From positions 425,984 to 489,983 of the forward strand of contig NZ_LHQS01000002.1 of the NCBI RefSeq assembly GCF_004102725.1: a DNA stretch of 64,000 nucleotides, given 5' to 3'. Source of the DNA: Methanoculleus taiwanensis (GTDB lineage: Archaea; Halobacteriota; Methanomicrobia; Methanomicrobiales; Methanoculleaceae). Position numbers and translations under genes: made by a program. Positions 1 through 7,827 of this stretch are shown here, piece by piece (positions within the stretch are counted from its first letter, which is position 1; each line of letters starts with the position of its first letter). The notes under the pieces are model-generated. The model was not told the DNA's origin, ran no database searches, and saw only the letters and a program-made list of their open reading frames with translations.

Positions 1-880
1 AAGTATATTCAGGGCCGCCTAAGTCAAACTCTACGCCGGTATATAGGTCTTGTTTAAACAGCGTCGTCCAACGTGCAGTATCATCGGAATAGTACTTCAC
101 ATATTCTTCTGTAACTGTGAGCATGCCTTTCTCGCCATGTACCTCGATCTTGATCTCTGGAAGGCGGTAATTTCTCACACTCCATGAGGTATCCAAATAG
201 CCTTCCAGCCCGTTTTCAAACTGAATGTAGGCATGAACAAAGTCCTCGACATCCTTTGAATAGTAACTCTTTGTGTTGCCTTCAACGGATGTCACATGCC
301 CGAAATACCAGAGTAAGAGATCCACGAGGTGAGTAGCAAGAGTGTTCAAAACGCCTCCACCACTGGCTTCTTTCTTGTATCGCCACCCTTTTCCTTTCGA
401 AAATAGTTGTGAAACGTACATTGTAGCGTTGAAATACGTGAGTTCACCTAAAGAACCATTTTCGATTATTTCTTTTGCCTTTCTGAATGTATCGACATAA
501 CGTTTGGAGTATCCTATCATGTTGATGACTGGTTTTGAGGAGACTGCTTCAATCAGGGGCACGCAGTCTTTTGCTGATATACCCAGGGGTTTTTCAACAA
601 AAAATGGTGTCCCGGCCTTTATGCAATCCAATCCGATTTTTGTGTGGAAAGATGTTGGTGTAGTGATAAATACGAGGTCTAATTGTTCATTGGTGAGCAT
701 ATCGGCGTAATCTTTATATGTTTGTATTGCTGGAAATTGTTGGCCGATAAAATTAAGAATAAGATCTTGGGTGTCAGCAACAGCTCGCACTTGCACATTT
801 TCAAGAGCGTTCAGTAATCCTGCGTGCATGATCCCCATCTTCCCCATGCCGACAATTCCTACATTAATGGTTTTGCTCAT
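1..880 (-). CDS. Gfo/Idh/MocA-family NAD(P)-dependent sugar oxidoreductase (3' end outside window)
   Basis: The frame opens at the ATG at 878-880 and stays open to the window edge, so the C-terminus is missing. The protein begins with a Rossmann dinucleotide-binding stretch (VGIVGMGKMG) and carries the EKPLG motif, whose lysine is conserved in the family, followed by a GGGVLNTLATHLVDLLLWYFG-type region (start shown in part) with the usual His/Asp of the sugar-binding half. Members oxidise or reduce NDP-sugars or inositols; the substrate cannot be told here. It lies 4 bases downstream of the GT2 gene on the same strand, which suggests surface-glycan synthesis. Its codons are much richer in A/T at third positions than those of genes to the right, consistent with transfer from a lower-GC source. 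Confidence 0.85.
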   Translation of the reverse strand, partial: MSKTINVGIVGMGKMGIMHAGLLNALENVQVRAVADTQDLILNFIGQQFPAIQTYKDYADMLTNEQLDLVFITTPTSFHTKIGLDCIKAGTPFFVEKPLGISAKDCVPLIEAVSSKPVINMIGYSKRYVDTFRKAKEIIENGSLGELTYFNATMYVSQLFSKGKGWRYKKEASGGGVLNTLATHLVDLLLWYFGHVTSVEGNTKSYYSKDVEDFVHAYIQFENGLEGYLDTSWSVRNYRLPEIKIEVHGEKGMLTVTEEYVKYYSDDTARWTTLFKQDLYTGVEFDLGGPEYT

Positions 881-884
881 CAGA

Positions 885-1850
885 TCACCTGTTATTGTTG
901 GTGTTAATTGTATTCAATTCGAGTTTTTTCAATCGGTATAGTATCTCATCCTGCACTTTTTTCTGTGTTCTCATAATATCTGCTAAAAGTCCTAGGACGA
1001 TTGTTGTAAATCCGATTATCAGGAGCAGCATTGCAACCATTGCACTACCGTAAAACGCCACGGTATAGGTGGATAGATAGTGCAACAATGGTTTGAGGCC
1101 TACAATAAAACCAGCGACTATCATTACTGATCCGAGGAATAGAAAAGTTCTCAATGGTTGATAGTCCCTATATGATTTTAATATGGTGACTCCTGCTCTT
1201 TTAGCGTAATTAAAAATATTCGAGATCAGCCGTGATGATCCTCCCGTCCTCTTCCGGAACAGAATCGGCACCTCGGTATACACAAGTCCCAGATTCGCCG
1301 CCTGAATCAGCGTCTCCTGCACATACGTATAGTCTGACATCACATTCAGTCGCATCGCTGCATCCCGGGTAAACGCCCGGAAACCCGACTGCCCATCTGA
1401 TACCGGCAGCCCCGAAACGTTCCGGGTGACCCAGGTCGCCATCCGGTTGCCGATCGTCTTCTGGAGGGGCATCTCCTCGATGGTGCCTTTTGTGCGGGAG
1501 CCAAGGACGAAGTCGGCCTTGTTGTCGAGGATGGGCTGGATCAGCTTCGGGATCTCGCCCCCATCATACTGGCCGTCGGCATCGGTGTTGACGATGATGT
1601 CGGCGCCCATGGAGAGGGCGGTTTCAAGGCCCGCACGGAAGCCCGGGGCGAGCCCTTTGTTCTTCTTGAAGCTGATGATCTTATCGGCACCGGCCTTCCG
1701 GGCTTCTTCGACCGTACGGTCGGTTGAACCGTCGTTGATGACGAGGACCTCGACGGTTTCGATGCCCGGGATAGACCGGGGGATCTCCCGGATGACGGAT
1801 GCGATCGTCTCTTCTTCGTTGTAGGACGGGATCATTACGACGAGTTTCAT
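885..1850 (-). CDS. GT2 family glycosyltransferase, dolichol-phosphate-sugar synthase type with C-terminal membrane anchor
   Basis: A 321-residue protein with a GT-A fold: IPSYNEEETI near the start, VINDGSTDRT around residues 37-46, the DxD motif as D90-A-D92 and SDGQSGFRAF around 151-160, typical of enzymes moving a sugar from NDP-sugar to a polyprenyl phosphate. Two hydrophobic segments (about 236-257 and 266-291) are followed by a charged tail, so the enzyme is probably anchored with the catalytic domain in the cytoplasm. It is followed closely by the oxidoreductase and preceded after 144 bases by galU. Codons up to about residue 205 are GC-rich like the rest of the window; from about residue 207 to the end they are A/T-rich, so the gene looks mosaic. 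Confidence 0.88.
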   Translation of the reverse strand: MKLVVMIPSYNEEETIASVIREIPRSIPGIETVEVLVINDGSTDRTVEEARKAGADKIISFKKNKGLAPGFRAGLETALSMGADIIVNTDADGQYDGGEIPKLIQPILDNKADFVLGSRTKGTIEEMPLQKTIGNRMATWVTRNVSGLPVSDGQSGFRAFTRDAAMRLNVMSDYTYVQETLIQAANLGLVYTEVPILFRKRTGGSSRLISNIFNYAKRAGVTILKSYRDYQPLRTFLFLGSVMIVAGFIVGLKPLLHYLSTYTVAFYGSAMVAMLLLIIGFTTIVLGLLADIMRTQKKVQDEILYRLKKLELNTINTNNNR

Positions 1851-1994
1851 GGAGTGCCTCTGTTTCGTAAGAACTGCTCGGATAGGTGCAGAAGTTCGTC
1901 CGTTGCGGGTGCATGGCCTTTTCCAGCTGCAAACTCTCTAGAAACCAGGTCAATCTTTGCTGTTAACATAATCACGGCTCCTCACGTTTGTTAA

Positions 1995-2924
1995 TCACAG
2001 TTCGTCTAGTCCTTTGACGGAATCTGGGAGTTCTTGGCCTGCGGCGTTCCAGGCGGCCTTCGACATGGCTGAGTAGAGATGCCGGGATATGCTGTCCCGC
2101 AGATCCGGATCTTCAAGGGCGAAGCCGATGATCGCTTCGAGATACCCCGCCTTATCCCCGGTATCATACCGCTTCCCCTGGAACGCGTGAGCGTAGATAT
2201 CCTGGAATTGAAGGAGGATCCGTATTCCATCGGTGAGCTGGACCTCGCCGCCGACGCCCGGGGCCGTGTGCTCCAGGCACTCGAAGATCTCGGGGGTGAA
2301 GACATACCGCCCGATCGCCCCGATATTCGAGGGCGCCTCCTCGATCCGGGGTTTCTCGATGATATCGATGATCCGGTAGAGGGACGGGGTTACCTGCTCC
2401 CCCCTGATGATGCCGTAACTGCTGACCTTCTCCCGGGGCACTGCCTCGACCGCAATGACGGATCGCCGCTTCTCCTGGTAGAGGTCGATGAGCTGCTTTG
2501 TACAGGGAGTCCGGTTCCGGATGATGTCGTCCCCGAGGAGCACCGCGAACGGTTCGTCGCCGATGTGCTTCTCGGCACGCATGATGGCATCGCCAAGCCC
2601 CTTCGGCTCCTTCTGCCGGATGTAGTGAATGTCGATAAGGGACGAGATCTCCTGCACCATCTTGAGCGTGTCATGCTTTCCGTGTTCACGCAGGTGCATC
2701 TCGAGCTCCGGCGAGTCATCGAAGTAGTCCTCGATCGCCCGCTTCCCCCGGCCGGTGACGATGATCAGATCCTCTATCCCCGAGTCGACCGCCTCCTCCA
2801 CCACGTACTGGATCACCGGGCGGTCGATGAGCGGGAGCATCTCCTTGGGCATCGACTTCGTCGCCGGGAGGAACCGGGTGCCGAGGCCTGCCGCTGGGAT
2901 GACGGCCTTTTTGATCTTTGTCAC
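1995..2924 (-). CDS. galU: UTP-glucose-1-phosphate uridylyltransferase
   Basis: A 309-residue nucleotidyltransferase that makes UDP-glucose from UTP and glucose 1-phosphate. The N-terminus has the signature AVIPAAGLGTRFLPATKS, followed by PKEMLPLIDRPVIQYVVEEA, the classic GalU opening; GDDII in the middle holds the metal-binding Asp, and IEKPR and the GEVQLTDGI segment match the family. Length is usual for GalU. Its start overlaps the end of the UDP-glucose dehydrogenase gene by 4 bases, and that enzyme uses its product, so the two form a UDP-glucuronate module for surface polysaccharide or glycoprotein sugars. Confidence 0.95.
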   Translation of the reverse strand: MTKIKKAVIPAAGLGTRFLPATKSMPKEMLPLIDRPVIQYVVEEAVDSGIEDLIIVTGRGKRAIEDYFDDSPELEMHLREHGKHDTLKMVQEISSLIDIHYIRQKEPKGLGDAIMRAEKHIGDEPFAVLLGDDIIRNRTPCTKQLIDLYQEKRRSVIAVEAVPREKVSSYGIIRGEQVTPSLYRIIDIIEKPRIEEAPSNIGAIGRYVFTPEIFECLEHTAPGVGGEVQLTDGIRILLQFQDIYAHAFQGKRYDTGDKAGYLEAIIGFALEDPDLRDSISRHLYSAMSKAAWNAAGQELPDSVKGLDEL

Positions 2925-4189
2925 CAGCAGACCCCCTCGTAAATCTCTGCAGTCCGGGAAGCCGCGGCAATTCGCCGTCCGTCGACGACAATCGTCCCGT
3001 TATAGTCGAGGCGCTCGAACTCCTCCCACTCGGTTGTGATCAGGACGGCGTCGGCCGTGAGGACGGCCTGTGCCGAGGGCGCGTACTCGATCTGCGGGAA
3101 GAGGGTGGCAAAACTCTCCATGGCGAGAGGGTCATAGGCGACGACCAGAGCGTCAGCATCGAGCAGCGCCTGGATGACCGGGATGGCCCGGCTCTCCCTG
3201 ATGTCGTCGGTGTTGGGCTTGAAGGCGAGGCCGAGGACGCCGATCCGCCGGCCCTTCAGGTTGGGGATCTTCGCCTGGAGCAGCCTGACCAGTTTCAGGG
3301 GCTGGTCATCGTTGACCCGCAGTGCTGCATGAAGGATCTGGAGTTCCTCCCCATACCCTCCAGCCCCGGCGATCAGTGCCCGAACGTCCTTCGGGAAACA
3401 CGAGCCGCCGAACCCGATCCCCGTCCGGAAGAAGGCAGGGCCGATCCGGCTGTCGAGCCCGACTCCGGCAAAGATCTCCTCCGCGTCGATCCCGAGCTTC
3501 TTCGCGAGGTTCCCGATCTCGTTTGCGAAGCTGATCTTTGTTGCAAGGAAGGCGTTGCTGGTGTACTTGATCATCTCCGCCGTCCGGATCGAGGTCTCGA
3601 TCTTTGGACAGGTGAAGGAGGTGTAGAGGTCTCCGAGCGCCCTCATCGTCCTCTCGTCCATGGCACCGAGCACGATCCGGTCGGGTACGCAGAAGTCGTG
3701 GATGGCGTTTCCCTCCCGGAGGAACTCCGGGTTTGAACCGAGGCCGAAGTCCACGAACGCCTGCTTCCCCGATGCCTCCTCAAGCGCCGACCGGATCGGC
3801 CCTTCGGTGCTCCCCGGAAAGACAGTGCTCTTGACGATGATGGGATGGAAATCCGGGGTCTCCCGCAAGGCCTTGCCAATCGTGGCGGCTGAAGAGAGGA
3901 TGTAGGCGAGGTCTATCGATCCGTCATCCCGGGACGGGGTGCCGACGCAGATGAACGTGATGTCTGTACCACACACAGCAGCCGTGAGGTCAGAGGTCGT
4001 GGCGAGGCGTTGACGGTTCTTCTGGATCAGGTCATCGAGAGAGGGTTCATAGATCGGCGACTCTCCCCGGGCAAGGAGATCCAGTTTTCTCTCGTCAACA
4101 TCGTAAAAGACGATGTCATGGCCAAAGTTAGCAAAGCATACGCCGGTAACCGTGCCGACATACCCGCAACCGATGATGGATATCTTCAT
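2921..4189 (-). CDS. ugd: UDP-glucose 6-dehydrogenase
   Basis: A 422-residue enzyme that oxidises UDP-glucose twice with NAD to UDP-glucuronate. The Rossmann motif IIGCGYVG opens the protein; GTPSRDDGSID, STVFPGSTEG and EFLREGNAIHDF follow. The catalytic cysteine is C264 within GFGGSCFPKDV, and the C-terminal UDP-binding domain contains VLGLAFKPNTDDIRES. Length is normal for UGD/KGDG dehydrogenases. It is the first intact gene of the co-oriented set and is coupled to galU by a 4-base overlap. A decayed glycosyltransferase stretch abuts its start (overlap of a non-functional frame), so the natural promoter may have been displaced by a deletion. Confidence 0.95.
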   Translation of the reverse strand: MKISIIGCGYVGTVTGVCFANFGHDIVFYDVDERKLDLLARGESPIYEPSLDDLIQKNRQRLATTSDLTAAVCGTDITFICVGTPSRDDGSIDLAYILSSAATIGKALRETPDFHPIIVKSTVFPGSTEGPIRSALEEASGKQAFVDFGLGSNPEFLREGNAIHDFCVPDRIVLGAMDERTMRALGDLYTSFTCPKIETSIRTAEMIKYTSNAFLATKISFANEIGNLAKKLGIDAEEIFAGVGLDSRIGPAFFRTGIGFGGSCFPKDVRALIAGAGGYGEELQILHAALRVNDDQPLKLVRLLQAKIPNLKGRRIGVLGLAFKPNTDDIRESRAIPVIQALLDADALVVAYDPLAMESFATLFPQIEYAPSAQAVLTADAVLITTEWEEFERLDYNGTIVVDGRRIAAASRTAEIYEGVCW

Positions 4190-4224
4190 ATTTTTACCGC
4201 CAGCGAACAGTTTCCTTGTCCGTC

Positions 4225-4385
4225 AATTCTTTCAGGTTTCGTAAGCTTTGGAGACTTCTCCGTAGCCGTTGAGTCTGTGACGTCCTGCGATCCCCAGAGA
4301 CTGTGGGACGAGCGAGGCATTGAGGTCAAGAGTTCTTGCGACCGTTTCGCCCCAAGAATGCTGTGAGACGATCTTCGCTCTCGCT
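4225..4385 (-). pseudogene. GT4 (group 1) glycosyltransferase 3'-end remnant
   Basis: In another minus-strand frame the DNA reads AKIVSQHSWGETVARTLDLN and ends YGEVSKAYET before a stop near 4220. The H-S-W-x-x-T-V-A-R-T-L pattern resembles the C-terminal helix of GT4 glycosyltransferases (F/H-S-W-x-x-x-A-x-x-x-L). No upstream GT4 sequence is present: the match begins right where the GT2 remnant ends. The simplest reading is a deletion that joined the middle of a GT2 gene to the end of a GT4 gene beside ugd. Recognition is by motif only. Confidence 0.4.
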
Positions 4386-4394
4386 GTCCGTCGC

Positions 4395-4560
4395 CGTCGA
4401 GCATCACGACCGTTTCGCAGCCGAGGTCGTTTGCCCGCTCTGACCTGTCCATCATCGCATGGGCATTGCCGCCGTTTTTGGGTATCTTAGAATCGGTGCC
4501 GAGTGGGAGATCGGCTGCGTTTTGGGAGATCGTTGTAACCTGGCTCATCCTGGTATCCTC
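4395..4560 (-). pseudogene. GT2 glycosyltransferase remnant
   Basis: In the minus-strand frame that also contains an ATG at 4548, a stretch reads KNGGNAHAMMDRSERANDLG then CETVVMLDGDGQ. This matches the middle of polyprenyl-phosphate GT2 enzymes, where N-x-G-K-G-x-A precedes an alpha helix and a DGDGQ metal-binding motif. Nothing before it gives the N-terminal NDGSTD region and the frame after DGDGQ changes character at once. I read it as an internal fragment of a lost glycosyltransferase gene; the open frame of 134 codons running to 4186 is probably not a functional protein. Confidence 0.5.
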
Positions 4561-4590
4561 GGCGGTCTGTCGTTGGCGGTATTGCTGCAT

Positions 4591-6059
4591 GTCACTGGAC
4601 GGAGAGTCGTCCTGCCCGGCGAGCCCGGCAGATCGATGCTATTTTGCTACTCTATTATTTTTGATGTGATGATATAAAATTACTGAATATGAGTGGAGCC
4701 TTCCGATGCAGCTGTACTGGATAATTCCAATATTATTGTTCTGTTTTGCCGGAATTCGTCACGATTGTGCAGGAAGCGGGATCTAAAATTTAGGTGCTGG
4801 ATATAATACATTCTATTTTTTATTTTGTAACAATGGCGCCTGATAGGAATTATATCTGATACTATTGTGGCTTTGGGGAAATAAATTGTTCTGTGAGGTG
4901 TTTCATGCTTCGGATACGTTCGGTAATGGTCTTGTCGCATCGATCGGCGCTGTGTAGGGAGAATGGCGGCTACGGGGCTGGAATTGGGGATAACGGGTGC
5001 GTTTCTGCCGGGAGAGAGGGTAAGGAGATCTGGATACCCGGGTGGCGGCCCAGAGCCGGGCGGCCGTGCCCGACCGAAAACCCGGAGATGCTCTTCTTGC
5101 TGCTATCAGAGAGACAGGAACTCGTTAAATGGTCGTGCGCTTGAGAGAGCCGGGTGCATGGCGGTTTCGGCCGTTAAATGGCGGTTTTGCGGTCCGCGAT
5201 GAGCGGCGAAGGGCGACGTTGCCGGTTGCAGGGGAGGTGGCGGGGTACCCTGCCGCACCGTGGCCGGGATGGGTCGGCCGGAAATGCCGCCGGAGCACCG
5301 GTGAGGGTGGGTCGGGCCTCACGCGGTCAGAACGGAGGCGGAATCTCACGGTATTTTCCTATTCCGTCGCCGTGCTGCGAGTCCGGATCCAGGCAGAATC
5401 CTGCCGGATCTCGACCCGCACAGAAGCCCGTAGACGGCCGATCTCGGGGCGAGGCATGCTCCGCATCCTCCGGAAATTACTCGTGCTCATATCGCCGATG
5501 TGGCCTCGGGATCCTGCCGCTTTTCGGCGATCGGGCTCCATCTGTCCGGTTTCTCCGGGCGGCCGATGCCGGGATCCGTGAGCGGCGTTAAAATCGAAAA
5601 ATAGCCTTTATTCGGCCTTATTTTTGGACGGGGGAGGGGGCGTCTCACCGGGATAGCTTCCCGGCCGGAGAAGGCGGAAAAGGGCGTGTCGGAGACGGAC
5701 GCCGGCAGGCAGGGGATCTGCCGGCAGGGAGCCCTGGAAAATCCGGTGCCGGCTTGAGTACGTCACCTAACGCTCCCGGCGGCGATACGCTCTGCCTGTC
5801 CGGCGCATGCGGATCTTTTCGGGCGGTCGGCAGATCCCTTGCCGCGTGGAGCACCATGTGGCCGTCCGGATCAGCGATCAGGCTGCTCGGGCACGGCTTT
5901 TTCTTCCGGTGCTCCCTGATCCCTGCAACGACCGTATCGACGTCCTGCTCGAGCCGGGCTTCGCGCTCGTGTGTGTAATCGCCGCTTCTATCGGTAATCT
6001 CCGGCGGCTTCGCGTTTCGGCCACTGTGCGATGAAACGAGGAGACTGATCGTGGCAGAC
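4591..6059. other. Gene-poor stretch
   Basis: About 1.5 kb between the glycosyltransferase remnants and VapC. Bases 4660-4900 are A/T-rich with no convincing frame. Bases 4930-5600 are GC-rich with overlapping frames whose translations are rich in Arg, Ser, Gly and Pro and lack recognisable motifs; I accept none. A short direct repeat, CGTTAAATGG, occurs near 5122 and 5172. An A/T-rich tract with T-runs at 5588-5630 could stop transcription. Between about 5650 and 6010 a minus-strand frame without its own start codon contains an E-R-E-A-R-L-E-Q-D-V-D segment that may be a decayed coding region. Confidence 0.5.
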
Positions 6060-6461
6060 CTACCTTCCCGTGCGCTCATAGGCGCAGATCTCGATATCCG
6101 CAACCTCTCCGATGACCAGAAAGTCGGCATCGCGGGTGGCGATCGCACCGGCACCGTGCGCTCGTGCAATCCCGGCGATGAGGGTGTCGAGGGCGTTGAC
6201 CGGCGTACCCCGGGCTGCAAGGCGTGCCGCGATGGAGCTTGATTCTTCGGCAGCACCGATCGTGTACTCGAGCACCGGGGTCTGCGCGAAGAAGTCTCTG
6301 AAGAACTCCTCTTCCTTTCGTGCATGCGTCCGCTTGACGCCGGCCAGTATCTCGTGGCAGGTGATCGCCGTTGTTGCGTAGACCTCATCCCCGAGGCACG
6401 AGCGCGTCTCGGGAACACCGCGGAAGAAGTCTATGAGGAAGGAGGTATCGAGGACGATCAT
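6060..6461 (-). CDS. vapC: VapC-type PIN-domain ribonuclease toxin
   Basis: A 133-residue PIN-domain protein. The four acidic residues expected for Mg-dependent RNA cleavage are present: D5 in VLDTSFLID, E37 in CHEILAG, D92 in NALDTLIAG and D111 in TRDADF. VapC toxins usually cut tRNA or rRNA when not bound by VapB. The start overlaps the stop of the upstream antitoxin gene by 4 bases, the classical antitoxin-first layout. Size and motif order are normal, so the toxin looks intact. Confidence 0.88.
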   Translation of the reverse strand: MIVLDTSFLIDFFRGVPETRSCLGDEVYATTAITCHEILAGVKRTHARKEEEFFRDFFAQTPVLEYTIGAAEESSSIAARLAARGTPVNALDTLIAGIARAHGAGAIATRDADFLVIGEVADIEICAYERTGR

Positions 6462-6670
6462 ACGCGGAACCGTGCGGCATGACGGGTTGCTTCGGCGAAG
6501 GCTTCGATCTCATCGAGAGCGGTGCTCCCCGCGAGTGCCCCGAACCGCCGCTCAAATCCGGCGGAGCGTGACCGCAGCAGAAGGTCGATGGCATCGGAGA
6601 AGCTCATATCCGGTTCTTTTAACCGGCGGAGATTCTCATAGGTCGATTCGCGGATGGTGATGGTCTTCAT
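6458..6670 (-). CDS. vapB: VapB-type antitoxin
   Basis: A 70-residue protein starting MKTITIRESTYENLRRLK, the beginning of archaeal VapB antitoxins of the DUF217/ribbon-helix-helix type: a short beta strand followed by two helices that dimerise and bind DNA. The second half (FGALAGSTALDEIEAFAEAT) is the likely VapC-wrapping part. It is coupled to vapC by a 4-base overlap. A perfect 12-bp palindrome and a TATA-like sequence lie directly upstream, consistent with autorepression. Confidence 0.82.
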   Translation of the reverse strand: MKTITIRESTYENLRRLKEPDMSFSDAIDLLLRSRSAGFERRFGALAGSTALDEIEAFAEATRHAARFRV

Positions 6671-6679
6671 GCACCAATG

Positions 6680-6706
6680 CGTGTATACACGAATTAATAT
6701 ATACCT
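6680..6706 (-). promoter_or_regulatory. vapBC promoter with palindromic operator
   Basis: The palindrome CGTGTATACACG occupies 6680-6691, between the vapB start at 6670 and an A/T-rich box (TATATATTAAT read on the minus strand, about 6694-6705). The spacing fits a TATA box with a start site close to vapB, with the palindrome covering the initiation region where VapB or VapBC would block transcription. Confidence 0.6.
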
Positions 6707-6873
6707 TTCCCTCGCGTCCCTCGCGTTTGGAGAGCGTTGCAGTGGCCTGTAATGGATACGATGAAGACGGGAGAGCGCAAAGCCGGCAACAATCTCTCAT
6801 GAGGTGCCCGGCAGTCCGCCCGATACCACTCCCCCGCAGATCCGATGCAAATCCTTATGGGGTAAACTGCAGT

Positions 6874-6885
6874 ATACCTTGGTAT
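6874..6885 (+). promoter_or_regulatory. Inverted repeat over the start codon of the RHH antitoxin
   Basis: ATACC-TT-GGTAT, two 5-bp arms with a 2-base spacer, ends inside the ATG of the antitoxin gene at 6884. Such a site at a probable leaderless start would let the antitoxin block its own transcription. The same half-site sequence recurs in the control region at 9181-9206. Confidence 0.45.
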
Positions 6886-7120
6886 GTCCTCTACAACGAC
6901 GATCAAGATCGCAAGCGATCTCCGCGATCGGCTCAATGCACTGAAGGTCCATCCGCGTGAGACCTACAGCGAGGTGATCGGCCGCCTGGTGGAGAACAGC
7001 GTCGACGACGAACCGCTGAGCGACGAGACGATCCGGGCTCTCGAAGCATCTCTTGAGGACCTCAAAGCGGGCCGCATCTTCACGCTGGACGAAGTCATGG
7101 CGGAGCTCCGCGAAGAATGA
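6884..7120 (+). CDS. Ribbon-helix-helix type antitoxin
   Basis: A 78-residue protein beginning MSSTTTIKIASDLRDRLNAL, an RHH-like DNA-binding start (beta strand then helix), followed by a PRETYSEVIGRLVE helix and an acidic tail (LEDLKAGRIFTLDEVMAELRE) of the kind that wraps a RelE/ParE toxin. It ends in a 4-base overlap with the toxin gene. It resembles small archaeal DUF7557-like antitoxins; the family name is from memory and less certain than the function. Confidence 0.82.
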   Translation: MSSTTTIKIASDLRDRLNALKVHPRETYSEVIGRLVENSVDDEPLSDETIRALEASLEDLKAGRIFTLDEVMAELREE

Positions 7121-7389
7121 CCTGGCGTGTCGTATTCACGGCGACCGCACGGCACGCGTTGAAACGTATTCCGCGGCCTGTCGCGTTCACGATCGGAGAA
7201 GAACTTGCATCGCTTGCCGGGAAGCCCGATCCGAAAAAATTCGTCAAGAAGCTGCAGGGGTCGCAGAATCCGCCGTTTTACTCACTCCGGGTCGGCGACT
7301 ACCGGGTAATCCTCTCCATCGTCGATGATCTGGTGATCATCCACGTAGTCGACGTCGGGCGTCGGAGCAGTGTATACCGAAAGTACTGA
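7117..7389 (+). CDS. RelE/ParE-family toxin
   Basis: A 90-residue protein with the RelE fold pattern: VVFTATARHALKRIPRPVA at the start (strand plus two basic helices), FVKKLQGSQNPPFYSLRVGD in the middle and a C-terminal YRVILSIVDDLVIIHVVDVG with the final basic R-R-S-S-V-Y-R-K-Y. RelE-type proteins cut mRNA in the ribosomal A site, while ParE-type ones poison gyrase; the C-terminal Arg and Tyr favour an RNase. It is translated directly after its antitoxin (4-base overlap). Confidence 0.88.
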   Translation: MTWRVVFTATARHALKRIPRPVAFTIGEELASLAGKPDPKKFVKKLQGSQNPPFYSLRVGDYRVILSIVDDLVIIHVVDVGRRSSVYRKY

Positions 7390-7754
7390 CATACGAGGAA
7401 TCCGTCATTCCGGCATCAGTGGGAAAGTGTAGGCTTTGGTCAACGATTTTCCACAAAACTGTCGATTACGTTCGACGGAATCGCCGGAGGTTCACAAGGC
7501 CGGCAGGTGCCGGAAGTGCCGACGTCCGGGGAGATGAGGGGAGACGTTCCGTTCCGTCACCGGCGATCGGTACGAGAGCTCTTCGGGTCGGTCCGGCAAA
7601 GGCCGTCGTTCCAGAACTGGTGATGCCGGGGGAGCCGCATCGCCGGACGAAGAAGCACCCCGGGTGTACTCATCCTCTCCGGGGAGAATCCTTAATGGTA
7701 TCGCACAACCAAATAATTTGGCTGCAGAGATCCGGCAGGTATCATACTTTAGGC
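7390..7754. other. Intergenic stretch before tRNA-Gln
   Basis: No convincing gene on either strand. GC-rich with several short hairpins (for example GCCGGCAGGTGCCGG near 7499-7513). A TATA-like AAATAATTT at 7711-7719 lies about 40 bases before tRNA-Gln and is its likely promoter. Confidence 0.45.
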
Positions 7755-7827
7755 ACCCCCGTAGTGTAGTGGTCAATCATGCAGGACTTTGGATCCGGCG
7801 ACGGCGGTTCGAATCCGCCCGGGGGTA
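7755..7827 (+). tRNA. tRNA-Gln (anticodon TTG)
   Basis: A 73-nt cloverleaf: acceptor strands ACCCCCG (7755-7761) and CGGGGGT (7820-7826) with discriminator A7827; T arm GGCGG-TTCGAAT-CCGCC (7803-7819); anticodon loop CTTTGGA (7787-7793) giving TTG at 7789-7791. No CCA is encoded and no intron is seen. The second pair of the anticodon stem is A7783 against G7797, a mismatch. In this lineage Gln-tRNA is formed by the GatCAB or GatDE amidation route. Confidence 0.9.

Noticed and set aside
4680-4940. 86-codon minus-strand frame in the A/T-rich gap
   Set aside because: The frame arises in A/T-rich non-coding DNA; codon use and composition do not match any neighbouring gene and no motif is seen.
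5129-5591. Overlapping GC-rich frames between the sugar locus and VapBC
   Set aside because: Translations are Arg/Ser/Gly/Pro-rich in all frames, with no domain and no ribosome-binding or TATA signal.
5645-6018. Minus-strand open stretch with a charged helix-like segment
   Set aside because: It has no start codon outside the VapC gene and no recognisable family; at most a decayed gene.
7755-7827. tRNA-Gln as an integration site
   Set aside because: No copy of the tRNA 3' end was noticed elsewhere in the window and no integrase gene is present.
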